Positions 1-8,163 of a stretch of 54,309 bases of DNA are shown piece after piece. Numbering within the stretch: the stretch's first letter is position 1; every line of letters starts with the position of its first letter. Below the pieces are notes generated by a model, which had not been told where the DNA came from, ran no database searches, and saw only the letters and a list, made by a program, of their open reading frames with translations. The translations under genes and the position numbers were made by a program. Origin of the DNA: Pedosphaera sp. (GTDB lineage Bacteria; Verrucomicrobiota; Verrucomicrobiia; Limisphaerales; F1-12-MAGs170). The stretch spans positions 1 through 54,309 of the forward strand of contig SIBF01000002.1 of assembly GCA_009695275.1 (NCBI GenBank), given 5' to 3'.

Positions 1-210
1 CGCAAAACCACGCGCCCACTCCGGAAAAGTCCGACAAACGCGCGATCCCGGTCGCTTTGATCCCTCACCAGCACTCAAACCATCGTTCGCGAGAAATTTT
101 CCTCCAAAATTTCCGACCAACAAGTCCACTATGAATTTTGCAGGCTAGATCCAGTTTCACTGTCTGAGAAACGACCCAGACTGAACACAAGCACAATTAA
201 AAATAAACTT

Positions 211-786
211 ATGATAAACTTGAAAAACATATCCACCTTCCTGGCGATAATCGTCATGGCAGGCTCTGTTAGCGCAGTTCCGGTAACGCAGCTCACGCCA
301 AGTGGAACTACCGTTTACGGCTCGTACTATGCATTTCTGTCGTACTACATTGCTAAGAACGGAACCGGGGATGGCGGTAGCAATTCGAACAACTCCGAGC
401 ATAATCTGTATCGCCTCGAGACTTACTTCATTGATGTCGATAGTAATTGTCAGGGAATTGTTGCAGATTGGGAGAGCTATAAGCCTGCCACACAAACTGC
501 TAACTGGTTGGGCGGAGGGCTGGCTGGATGGGAGTACGCTGTCATTCACTATGGAAATGGTCTCAATATTGGGGCGCCCAACGGGCTTGGGGGGTTTGTT
601 ACAGCATACGCTCTCAATGGGAATGATTCTTTTCAATTTCCTAGTGAGAGTTTCTCCAGCATTGACCTCTATAGTTGCAATGGTGACCATCGAGTTCCAG
701 ACAACGGATCTTCCCTTGCGCTCCTTGGCATCGCCTTGACTTCCATCGCTGCCCTCTCACAAGGACGTTGGTTGGCAAAAGCCTGA
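211..786 (+). CDS. Exported protein with VPDSG-type (PEP-CTERM-like) sorting signal
   Basis: A 191-residue protein of unknown function. The first 22 residues form a signal peptide (hydrophobic run FLAIIVMAGSVSA). The C-terminus has the tripartite layout of a VPDSG/PEP-CTERM signal: the motif VPDNGSS near residue 164, a hydrophobic segment (LALLGIALTSIAAL), and a short tail containing one Arg and one Lys. That signal class is known from Verrucomicrobia and is processed by an exosortase, which is not encoded in this window. The central region is rich in Gly, Asn, Ser and Tyr with no recognisable enzyme motif, so a surface or matrix protein is inferred. The gene stands alone and ends in a strong intrinsic terminator. 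The start ATG follows an A-rich leader without a clear Shine-Dalgarno sequence. Confidence 0.8.
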   Translation: MINLKNISTFLAIIVMAGSVSAVPVTQLTPSGTTVYGSYYAFLSYYIAKNGTGDGGSNSNNSEHNLYRLETYFIDVDSNCQGIVADWESYKPATQTANWLGGGLAGWEYAVIHYGNGLNIGAPNGLGGFVTAYALNGNDSFQFPSESFSSIDLYSCNGDHRVPDNGSSLALLGIALTSIAALSQGRWLAKA

Positions 787-840
787 TATCGAGAACGAGC
801 AGGTGTAACAGCTGCGACTCGGGTTCACGAAGTTTGACCA

Positions 841-880
841 AAACAAGCCGCCATACCATGGCGGCTTGTTTCTATTTTGT
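841..880 (+). terminator. Intrinsic terminator after the VPDSG protein gene
   Basis: A perfect 14-bp inverted repeat (arms 841-854 and 858-871, loop ACC) with A residues before it and CTATTTTGT after it. It lies 55 bases past the stop codon. The arm symmetry suggests it could also work on the opposite strand. Confidence 0.85.
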
Positions 881-1419
881 CATGTGCCGGAGATCATAGG
901 CTGCCTGAGGAATAGGTTCATGTGGGGGTAAAGACTTTGGAATCGGGAAGCCAATTCTTAACCACTCGCTTGGAAGGTCAGCACTGGACTGGCGCAGTCC
1001 TCCCCTTGATTCACCGGTGCTTTCAGACCCGGTCGCTTTTAGAGGTCCGCCGGCTCAGGTTCTACTTCCTGTGGACTCTTTCGTCTTTCGGCAGGTGCGT
1101 TGCTCAGAATTGTGCCAGCACTTCCGACGAATCAGCACATAGCGAAATAGTCTCGGACTCACCATTAAAAAACCGCGATTGCCGGTGTGAACGAAATCTT
1201 GGGACGAGATGGAATTCAGGCATGGAAAACTCGACTCAATAGGGTTGCTTGGAGATCGAAGGCAGCTTTTTCTCGATGCCGGACAAAGCCTTTTTCCAAC
1301 TTGGGGACACCGTCGCATTCAGCTCGAAGGTCGGTCTGCACCGGCGGTGATCCAGGTTTTCAGACTCGAACATTGTCAAATTGTCATGGCTTTGGGTTTC
1401 TGTTATACCGTTGGGCACC
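872..1419. other. Intergenic region without a supported gene
   Basis: About 550 bases between the terminator and the FecR-barrel gene. Short open frames exist on both strands (for example 922-1242 plus), but their translations are Arg/Ser/Cys-rich and look like chance frames. I see no RNA gene. The last 40 bases hold a possible sigma-70 promoter. The rest may be an untranslated leader or decayed sequence. Confidence 0.5.
1381..1409 (+). promoter_or_regulatory. Possible sigma-70 promoter for the FecR-barrel gene
   Basis: TTGTCA (1381-1386) and TATACC (1404-1409) are separated by 17 bases. The match to consensus is 5/6 at -35 and 4/6 at -10. It would start transcription only a few bases before the ATG at 1420, giving an almost leaderless mRNA, consistent with the absence of a Shine-Dalgarno sequence there. 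Prediction from pattern only. Confidence 0.35.
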
Positions 1420-4400
1420 ATGCGAGTCCTGCATACCCATAAACCTATCTCCGAATTCATTCGCAGCCTGATCCTGTCGCTCGTCACCGCCTGCTTCATC
1501 GCGCAAACAGCGGTAGCCGCTGACGCTGCATCCGGTGCCGACACCAACAGTGTCCTTCTCACGATTGAAGGCAAAGTTGAGCTGCTCCCTGTCGGCGCGG
1601 CGGACTGGACTGCCGCGGAAACCAACAAAGTGCTCAAGGCGGGTGACCAGGTTCGCACTGCATTTCGCAGCCGCGCCACGCTGCGTTTATCCGACCTTAC
1701 CGTCATGCGGATGAACCAGCTCACGACACTCCTCATCCAGGCACCCAAAGGTCCCGGAGCCAAACCCGGCCTCGATCTGAAAGCCGGTGCCGCCTATTTC
1801 TTCGGTCGTGACAGACCCAGCGAGAGCGAATTCCGCACGCCTCAGACTTCCGGAGCCATCCTCGGGACTGAATTCGCCCTGGAAGTCACACCTGACGGGC
1901 GCACGATCGTCACTCTCATCGACGGCGTGGTTCAACTCAACGCCGACCAGGGGCAGCTTCAGTTGAACAGCGGCGAACAGGGCCTGGTGCAGGCAGGCCA
2001 GCCACCGCGCAAGACCGCCGTGATTGACGCCAACAGCATCATTCAGTGGTCGCTTTATTATCCTGCGATTCTCAATCCATCCGAACTGGGACTCTCCGCT
2101 GCCGAACAAAAGGCTCTTTCCGTCTCGCTCGACGCCTACGGTGCCGGAAGCCTGCCCGCCGCGCTTGCAAGTTATCCGGACGGTCGCACTCCGGCATCAC
2201 CACAGGAACGGATTTACCTCGCTCAACTAGTGCTGGCCGCCGGACAGGTCGTTCAGGCTGAGGAGCAACTCAATCAGATCAACGCGGGCGGCGACCAGAA
2301 CCAGCGACTAGGAGCGGCGCTACGCCTGATGATTGCCGCAGTCAAAGGACAGGAAGCATCGCAAAGCTCCGCGCTATCCGGCACTTTGGCCACCGAGCTT
2401 CTCGCCGCCTCCTACTACCACCAATCACGTTTCAAATTGACCGAAGCTCTCACCGCAGCTCGCGCCGCCACAGCCAGGTCTCCTGAGTTCGGTTATGCGT
2501 GGGAGCGGGTCGCGGAACTGGAATTTGGCCACGGCCGGTCGGACGCCACCGCCGCCGCGCTCGACAAAACACTCCAACTCTCACCCCGCAACGCCCAAGG
2601 CATCGCCCTGAAAGGCTTTGTTCTCGCCGCGCAGAACAAGATCGCCGCCGCTCAAGAAACGTTTGATGCCGCCATTGCCGCTGACGGCGCGCTCGGCAAC
2701 GCATGGCTCGGTCGTGGCTTGACCAGGATTCGCCAGGGCCGCGCCAACGAGGGCCGCCTTGATCTCCAGGTTGCTGCCACGCTCGAACCCCAACGTGCCT
2801 TGCTCCGCAGTTATCTCGGCAAGGCTTTCGGTAACGCGGGCGACCCGCGTAGAGCCATGCACGAACTCGAGCTAGCCAGGAAATTCGACCCCAACGATCC
2901 GACTGCGTGGCTTTACTCCGCATTGATCGCGCAACAACAGAACGAGATCAATCGCGGCGTGAGTGATCTCGAAAAATCCCAGGAGTTGAATGACAATCGC
3001 CGCCTCTTCCGCTCGCGCCTGTTGCTCGACCAGGACCGCGCGGTACGCGGTGCGAATCTAGCATCGCTTTACCGTGATGCGGGTATGAACGACCTCGCGC
3101 GACGCGAAGCCGCCCGGTCCGTCGATGCCAGTTACGCGAATTATTCCGCGCACCTTTTCCTCGCGGAAACCTACGATGCGTTGCGCGATCCGAACCAGGT
3201 GAATCTCCGTTATGAAGCTCCCTGGCTAAACGAGCTTCTCCTCGCGAACCTCCTCGCGCCCGTCGGCGCCGGGCCGCTTTCGCAGAATGTTTCCCAGCAG
3301 GAGTACTCACGCTTGCTCGAACGTGACCGCCTCGGCGTCAGCGCCAGCACCGAGTACTTGAGCCGTGGCGAGTGGAACCATTACAGCTCGCAATTCGGAA
3401 CCTTCGGCAACACCAGCTACGCCATCGACGCGGAGTATCACACATCACCCGGCCAGCGTTTGAACAATGATCGCGAGCAGCTCACGCTCTATGGAAAGTT
3501 CAAGCAGCAGCTCACACCGCAGGACTCGCTCCTCATCCAGACGATCTACTACGACGCCGAGGCTGGAGATCTCGCCCAGTATTACAATCCCGCCAGCGCG
3601 AGCCCCACGTTGCGCCTGAGGGAAAAGCAGGAGCCCAATGTCTTCGCCGGCTGGCATCACGAATGGGCGCCCGAAAGCCATACGATCCTGTTGGTTGGAA
3701 GATTGCATGATGATTTCCTGCTCTCCGACCCCAGCGGTTCCACTCTGACGTTTAACCGAAACACGAATGGAATTGTGACGAGCGTCGTGCCGCGCGGATT
3801 CTCACTGAATTTCGGGAGCCAGCTCGAAGCCTTCACCAGCGAACTCCAGCATATTCTCCAGAAGGGCAACCATACATTGATCGCTGGTGGACGAGCGCAA
3901 TTGGGCTCCTTCGACAACCAGGGTTCGCTTCAGATTCGCGGATTTCCAGGTCCGGATGTGTTCGCGCCGACGACGAACAACTTCGAATACCTTCTCCGCC
4001 GTTTCTCCGTGTATGTCTATGATCACTGGCAGATACTCGACTCGTTGCGGCTGACTGCGGGGCTGACGTTCGATCACTTGCAGCATCCGGGGAACAGTGA
4101 GATTCCACCGTTGTCCAAGGACGATAAGTTGAGCGAGGACAAGTTTTCTCCCAAAGCCGCCATCGAATGGTCGCCGACCCGGGAGATCACGGTTCGGGGC
4201 GCCTACACACGGTCACTGGGCGGCGTTTTCTTCGATCAGAGTGTGCGCCTGGAGCCAACGCAACTGGCCGGTTTCAACCAGACGTTTCGCAGCTTGATAC
4301 CGGAGTCCGTGGCAGGTCTGGTGCCAGGTACCGAGTTCGAGACAGGCGGGGCTGCCGTTGATCTCAAGCTCCCCACTCGAACTTACCTGAGTTTCGTGGG

Positions 4401-4962
4401 AGAGATTCTCACGTCGGATGGCGAGCGAACCGCTGGAACTTTCAATCGAGTTTCGGGCGTCTTGAAGGCAACTTCGTCCTCCGCTTCACAGACATTGGAG
4501 TACCGGGAGCGATCCGTTGGCGTGATCGCGAATCAACTGGCCGGCCAGAACTTCTCTTTTGGAGCGAGCTATCGGCTGAGCGTAGCTGAACTTCAGGATG
4601 CATTCACGGACGTTCCGACGACAGCGACCGCCACGGGAGGTTTCGCCGCCCGTCGTGATTTGACCGGCACCATGCATGAAGTCGTTCTCACGGCTCGATT
4701 TCATCATCGCTGCGGATTCTTCAGCGAAGCGGATGCACTTTGGCTCATGCAATCGAACTCTGGCTACACTCCCGCGTTGCCGGGTGACGATTTCTGGCAG
4801 GTGAACCTCTACGCCGGCTACCGCTTTCGCAACCGCATCGCTGAGGTAAGGCTCGGCCTGCTCAATGTCGCTGATCAAGACTACCGGCTGAACCCGCTCA
4901 ACCTTTACCGCGAACTGCCGCGCGAGCGCACTCTCGCTGCCAGTCTGAAACTGAATTTCTAA
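1420..4962 (+). CDS. FecR-domain / TPR / TonB-receptor-like outer-membrane barrel fusion
   Basis: A protein of about 1180 residues. The start is placed at the ATG at 1420, which begins directly before a signal peptide (IRSLILSLVTACFIAQTAVA); the frame is open further upstream only from a TTG. Residues ~44-195 resemble a FecR domain (GKVELLPVG..., SGAILGTEFALEV, ending in a Gly-rich hairpin with VQLNADQG). Residues ~215-590 are TPR-like helical repeats (for example AWERVAELEFGHGRSDATAA). From ~625 to the end are alternating amphipathic strands typical of TonB-dependent receptors, closing with a NVADQDYRLNPLNLY-type segment and a terminal Phe, as in outer-membrane barrels. No plug domain or TonB box is evident. 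FecR domains normally act as periplasmic signal transducers; here one is fused to a barrel. The gene is followed by a prepilin-like gene and a CHASE2 cyclase, suggesting an envelope-sensing role (inference). Confidence 0.8.
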   Translation: MRVLHTHKPISEFIRSLILSLVTACFIAQTAVAADAASGADTNSVLLTIEGKVELLPVGAADWTAAETNKVLKAGDQVRTAFRSRATLRLSDLTVMRMNQLTTLLIQAPKGPGAKPGLDLKAGAAYFFGRDRPSESEFRTPQTSGAILGTEFALEVTPDGRTIVTLIDGVVQLNADQGQLQLNSGEQGLVQAGQPPRKTAVIDANSIIQWSLYYPAILNPSELGLSAAEQKALSVSLDAYGAGSLPAALASYPDGRTPASPQERIYLAQLVLAAGQVVQAEEQLNQINAGGDQNQRLGAALRLMIAAVKGQEASQSSALSGTLATELLAASYYHQSRFKLTEALTAARAATARSPEFGYAWERVAELEFGHGRSDATAAALDKTLQLSPRNAQGIALKGFVLAAQNKIAAAQETFDAAIAADGALGNAWLGRGLTRIRQGRANEGRLDLQVAATLEPQRALLRSYLGKAFGNAGDPRRAMHELELARKFDPNDPTAWLYSALIAQQQNEINRGVSDLEKSQELNDNRRLFRSRLLLDQDRAVRGANLASLYRDAGMNDLARREAARSVDASYANYSAHLFLAETYDALRDPNQVNLRYEAPWLNELLLANLLAPVGAGPLSQNVSQQEYSRLLERDRLGVSASTEYLSRGEWNHYSSQFGTFGNTSYAIDAEYHTSPGQRLNNDREQLTLYGKFKQQLTPQDSLLIQTIYYDAEAGDLAQYYNPASASPTLRLREKQEPNVFAGWHHEWAPESHTILLVGRLHDDFLLSDPSGSTLTFNRNTNGIVTSVVPRGFSLNFGSQLEAFTSELQHILQKGNHTLIAGGRAQLGSFDNQGSLQIRGFPGPDVFAPTTNNFEYLLRRFSVYVYDHWQILDSLRLTAGLTFDHLQHPGNSEIPPLSKDDKLSEDKFSPKAAIEWSPTREITVRGAYTRSLGGVFFDQSVRLEPTQLAGFNQTFRSLIPESVAGLVPGTEFETGGAAVDLKLPTRTYLSFVGEILTSDGERTAGTFNRVSGVLKATSSSASQTLEYRERSVGVIANQLAGQNFSFGASYRLSVAELQDAFTDVPTTATATGGFAARRDLTGTMHEVVLTARFHHRCGFFSEADALWLMQSNSGYTPALPGDDFWQVNLYAGYRFRNRIAEVRLGLLNVADQDYRLNPLNLYRELPRERTLAASLKLNF

Positions 4963-5047
4963 GACACCTCGTAAGTCCGGGAATGCGCATTGGAATTCAA
5001 GCCTTGAATGGACAACTGGCCGTACTGCGCTTAACTAACTGCCAGCC

Positions 5048-5878
5048 ATGAACCATCGCCCCCCTCCCACTTCAAGTAGCAAACGCACGCCGCGTCGCGG
5101 CTTCACCCTGATCGAACTGCTCGTGGTCATCGCGATCATCGCCATCCTGGCGGGCATGTTGCTACCTGCGCTATCGAAGTCCAAGACCAAGGCGCAAGGG
5201 ATCAAGTGCATGGCCAGTGGTCGTCAGATGATGCTCGCATGGCGTCTTTACCTCGACGATTCACAGGACCGCGTGCCCCAGTCGTTCGGCCCGAACGAAT
5301 GGGTGCATGGCTCGCTCGATTTCAGCGGGGGCAATCGGAGCAATTGGGATATCAATCAGGACATCACCAAGAGTCTGCTTTGGTCCTACTGCGGTAACAG
5401 CGCCGACATCTGGAAATGTCCGGCTGACAACAGCACCGTGAAAGTCACAGGTGTGACCAAGACGCGCGTTCGCAGCATCGCCATGAATGCGTGGTTCAAT
5501 TCCACCGACGTCGAGGGCTTCACTGCCGGATTCAAGAACTTCAAAAACATGAGCGACCTCACCGATCCCGGACCGAGCGGCACCTGGGTGTTTCTCGATG
5601 AACGCGAGGACAGCATCAACGACGGCGAATTCGTCGTCGGAATGAATGGTTACCCGGACAAACCGCAGCAATGGTCGATCGTCGATTTCCCGGCCAGCTA
5701 CCACAACGGAGCCGCGGGCTTCTCCTTTGCCGATGGTCACTCTGAAATCAGAAAGTGGAAGGACGCGCGGACCAAGCCGGTTCTGAAGAAGGGGCAGCTC
5801 CTTTCATTGGGTGTTCCATCGCCGAATAACCCCGACGTTCTCTGGATGATGGAGCGCTCCACGCGGAAGGCGAAGTGA
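5048..5878 (+). CDS. Prepilin-type N-terminal cleavage/methylation domain protein with H-X9-DG motif
   Basis: A 276-residue protein with a type IV prepilin/pseudopilin leader: basic residues, then [20 protein letters not shown], where processing is expected between Gly and Phe and Glu5 is present. Near the C-terminus, H followed nine residues later by DG (YHNGAAGFSFADGHSE) is the H-X9-DG motif of prepilin-processing-associated proteins, which are very numerous in Verrucomicrobia and Planctomycetes. It is probably a surface-exposed or secretion-apparatus-associated protein with a beta-rich C-terminal domain; the exact role of the family is unknown. It sits 85 bases after the FecR-barrel gene and 43 bases before the CHASE2 cyclase, on the same strand, so co-transcription is likely. 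Confidence 0.88.
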   Translation: MNHRPPPTSSSKRTPRRGFTLIELLVVIAIIAILAGMLLPALSKSKTKAQGIKCMASGRQMMLAWRLYLDDSQDRVPQSFGPNEWVHGSLDFSGGNRSNWDINQDITKSLLWSYCGNSADIWKCPADNSTVKVTGVTKTRVRSIAMNAWFNSTDVEGFTAGFKNFKNMSDLTDPGPSGTWVFLDEREDSINDGEFVVGMNGYPDKPQQWSIVDFPASYHNGAAGFSFADGHSEIRKWKDARTKPVLKKGQLLSLGVPSPNNPDVLWMMERSTRKAK

Positions 5879-5912
5879 TGGAAGTGCCCTGGGAGAACTT
5901 CACGGGAAACTT

Positions 5913-5924
5913 GGAGACTCGGTG
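5913..5924 (+). promoter_or_regulatory. Ribosome binding site selecting the GTG start of the cyclase
   Basis: GGAG at 5913-5916 lies 5 bases before GTG at 5922, supporting GTG as the start. A later in-frame Met would remove the N-terminal membrane anchor. Confidence 0.6.
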
Positions 5925-7979
5925 CGCCTGAAATGGTCAAAGCTCTGGCCGGCGCTCATCGGTGCGCTCATCGCATCGGGCGTGGGTGTTGTCCTTGTGT
6001 ATTATCCCTTGGGGCGCGGGCTGGTGAATCTCAGTTACGACGTTCCCCTCGCGCTGCGGCAGCGTTTCCAACCGCCACCGGTTCCTCAAGATGCCGTCAT
6101 CATCTACATCGACGGCCAGTCAGCTGATCGGTTGAAGCAGGAAGTTTCGCGAACATGGGAACGCTCCCTGCACGCGAAACTCCTGAATCGACTCACCGCC
6201 GATGGAGCGAGGTCCGTCACCTATGATATTTTCTTCGCAGATCCGAGTCCGCCGGAGAAGAAAACCCAGGACGAGGAATTCGCCCAGTCGATCAAGCGCA
6301 ATGGACGCGTTGTGCTGGGTGCTGACTTTAGTCATCTGGGCTACGAAAAGGATGCCGGTGCCATCGGGATGCAGATCATGCCGCCATTGGACATCTTTTC
6401 AGAGTCAGCGGCGAACCTCGCCTCTGTGGAGACGAATCCGGACAACGATCTGGTCATCCGCCGCCACCTCCCGTTTTCCAAGCTAGACCTAGTGCCTCCC
6501 CTGGCCTGGGCCGCCGCTGAACTTGCGGGAGCCTCCTCCGCAACTTCCGCCGTGGTCCGCGCCACCGAGCGTTGGATCAACTATTACGGGCCACCTCGGA
6601 GCGTCCCGAGCTTTAGTTTTTACCGCGCGGTTTCCGAGGATCCGTTGGACCTGCCGCTGCCACCAGGATTCTTCAAGGACAAGTCCGTCTTCATCGGCGG
6701 TGGATTTGTGACCCGCCTCGCCAGCGACCGCAAAGATGAATTTGCCACTCCGTTCTGGTTGAATCGCGAGAAGTCCACCGACCTGCGGTTCATGGCCGGA
6801 GTCGAGATGCACGCCACGGTCTTCCTGAATCTGCTCCGCGGAGAATGGCTCACGCGGACCCCCGGCGGCACAGAATTCTGGCTGATGTTGGGCAGCGGCG
6901 CGGTTCTCGGTTTCAGCCTGACGAGGCTTCGCCCTGTGCTTGCAAGCATGCTTGCCGTGTCGGCCGCCGCGATGTTCGCGGTTATCGGATACGTTGCTGT
7001 GACGCATTATCTAACTTGGTACCCGTGGGCGATTCCGGTTCTTGCGATCATTCCCACAGCCTGGGGTTGGTCCGTTTTTTACAACTCGGTCAGCCTTTAT
7101 GTGCAGAAGCGAGTGCTCGAACAATCCCTCTCGCGCTACCTTTCTCCCAAGCTCGTGAGAATCTTCGCCAACCGGCCGGAGTTCCTGAAAACCGGGGCGG
7201 ACAAACAGCTCATCACCATCCTCTTCAGCGACATTGCCAACTTCACCAGCCTGTCCGAAGGCATGGATGGAGATCAACTGGCCAAATCGGTGAACTCCTA
7301 TTTTGATCGTGCCGTTCCCTCCTGCATTTTCAAAACCGATGGCACTGTCATGAAATTCATCGGCGATGCCATCTTCGCCATCTGGAACGCGCCCGAGACG
7401 CAGTCAGATCACCACCTTCGCGCCTGCCGCGCCGCGCTGTTGCTGCGCGACGAGATGAGTGACTTCAAACTGGCAGGTTCCGACATACCGCTTCGAACCC
7501 GCATCGGCCTTCATACTGGAATTGCCAACGTGGGCAACTTCGGCAGCGCGGAAAAGTTCGGCTACGACGCCATTGGCGAGAGCATCAACCTCGCCTCGCG
7601 CATGGAGGGCTTGAACAAGCACCTCGGCACTGACGTGCTGATCACAGGCGAGACACACCAGGCCATCGACGGCCAGTTGGTCAGCCGCCGTCTGGGATCT
7701 TTTCGCCTGAAGGGCTTTGAAAAGGCCGTGGAAGTTTTTGAACTCGTGAGCGAGCCGGAAAAGGCTGCTGAATCCAAAGCCTGGCGTGAAAACTTCGCCG
7801 AAGGCTTGAAGCGGTTCGTGCAGCGAGAATTCACCGAAGCCGAGACTGCCTTCCACCGCGTTCTGGAGCTCAAACCTGGCGACGGCCCTTCCAGCTATTA
7901 CCTCGAACGCATCACGGAATTGGAAACCTCACCACCCGGGCCCGACTGGACAGGAGTCATCGAGCTGAAGGAGAAGTGA
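5922..7979 (+). CDS. CHASE2-domain class III adenylate cyclase
   Basis: A 685-residue inner-membrane protein. An N-terminal membrane anchor (~residues 5-28) precedes an extracytoplasmic CHASE2 sensor (~35-315, with VIIYIDGQSADRL and SVTYDIFFADPS). Three membrane helices follow (~318-390), then a class III nucleotide cyclase domain from ~425 to 620. Catalytic residues look complete: metal-binding D437 (LFSDIANF) and D482 (KFIGDAIFAIW), transition-state N556 and R560 (SINLASR). K478 and D549 occupy the positions that bind adenine in adenylate cyclases, so cAMP rather than cGMP is predicted. A short TPR-like tail follows. CHASE2 cyclases often occur next to FecR-domain proteins, as here. No cAMP receptor protein is encoded in the window. 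Domain assignment is firm; the sensed signal is unknown. Confidence 0.92.
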   Translation: MRLKWSKLWPALIGALIASGVGVVLVYYPLGRGLVNLSYDVPLALRQRFQPPPVPQDAVIIYIDGQSADRLKQEVSRTWERSLHAKLLNRLTADGARSVTYDIFFADPSPPEKKTQDEEFAQSIKRNGRVVLGADFSHLGYEKDAGAIGMQIMPPLDIFSESAANLASVETNPDNDLVIRRHLPFSKLDLVPPLAWAAAELAGASSATSAVVRATERWINYYGPPRSVPSFSFYRAVSEDPLDLPLPPGFFKDKSVFIGGGFVTRLASDRKDEFATPFWLNREKSTDLRFMAGVEMHATVFLNLLRGEWLTRTPGGTEFWLMLGSGAVLGFSLTRLRPVLASMLAVSAAAMFAVIGYVAVTHYLTWYPWAIPVLAIIPTAWGWSVFYNSVSLYVQKRVLEQSLSRYLSPKLVRIFANRPEFLKTGADKQLITILFSDIANFTSLSEGMDGDQLAKSVNSYFDRAVPSCIFKTDGTVMKFIGDAIFAIWNAPETQSDHHLRACRAALLLRDEMSDFKLAGSDIPLRTRIGLHTGIANVGNFGSAEKFGYDAIGESINLASRMEGLNKHLGTDVLITGETHQAIDGQLVSRRLGSFRLKGFEKAVEVFELVSEPEKAAESKAWRENFAEGLKRFVQREFTEAETAFHRVLELKPGDGPSSYYLERITELETSPPGPDWTGVIELKEK

Positions 7980-8163
7980 TCAGCGGAGGTAATTGAGAAT
8001 TAGGAAGGCGGCGCATCCGGTCGGCTTGAGATGCAAACTGTTAGTGAACTCCCTTTTCCGACTTCACCTGCGTCCTGGAGTTTTGGTTTGCGCCGGACTT
8101 GACCTCCGGTAGTGTCGGGCCGCGAACGTGCGGGTGAGAGGCCGAATCCCAGTCGATCGTGAT

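Noticed and set aside
922-1242. 106-residue plus-strand open frame before the FecR-barrel gene
   Set aside because: Arg/Ser/Cys-rich composition, no family character, overlapping frames on both strands; treated as chance.
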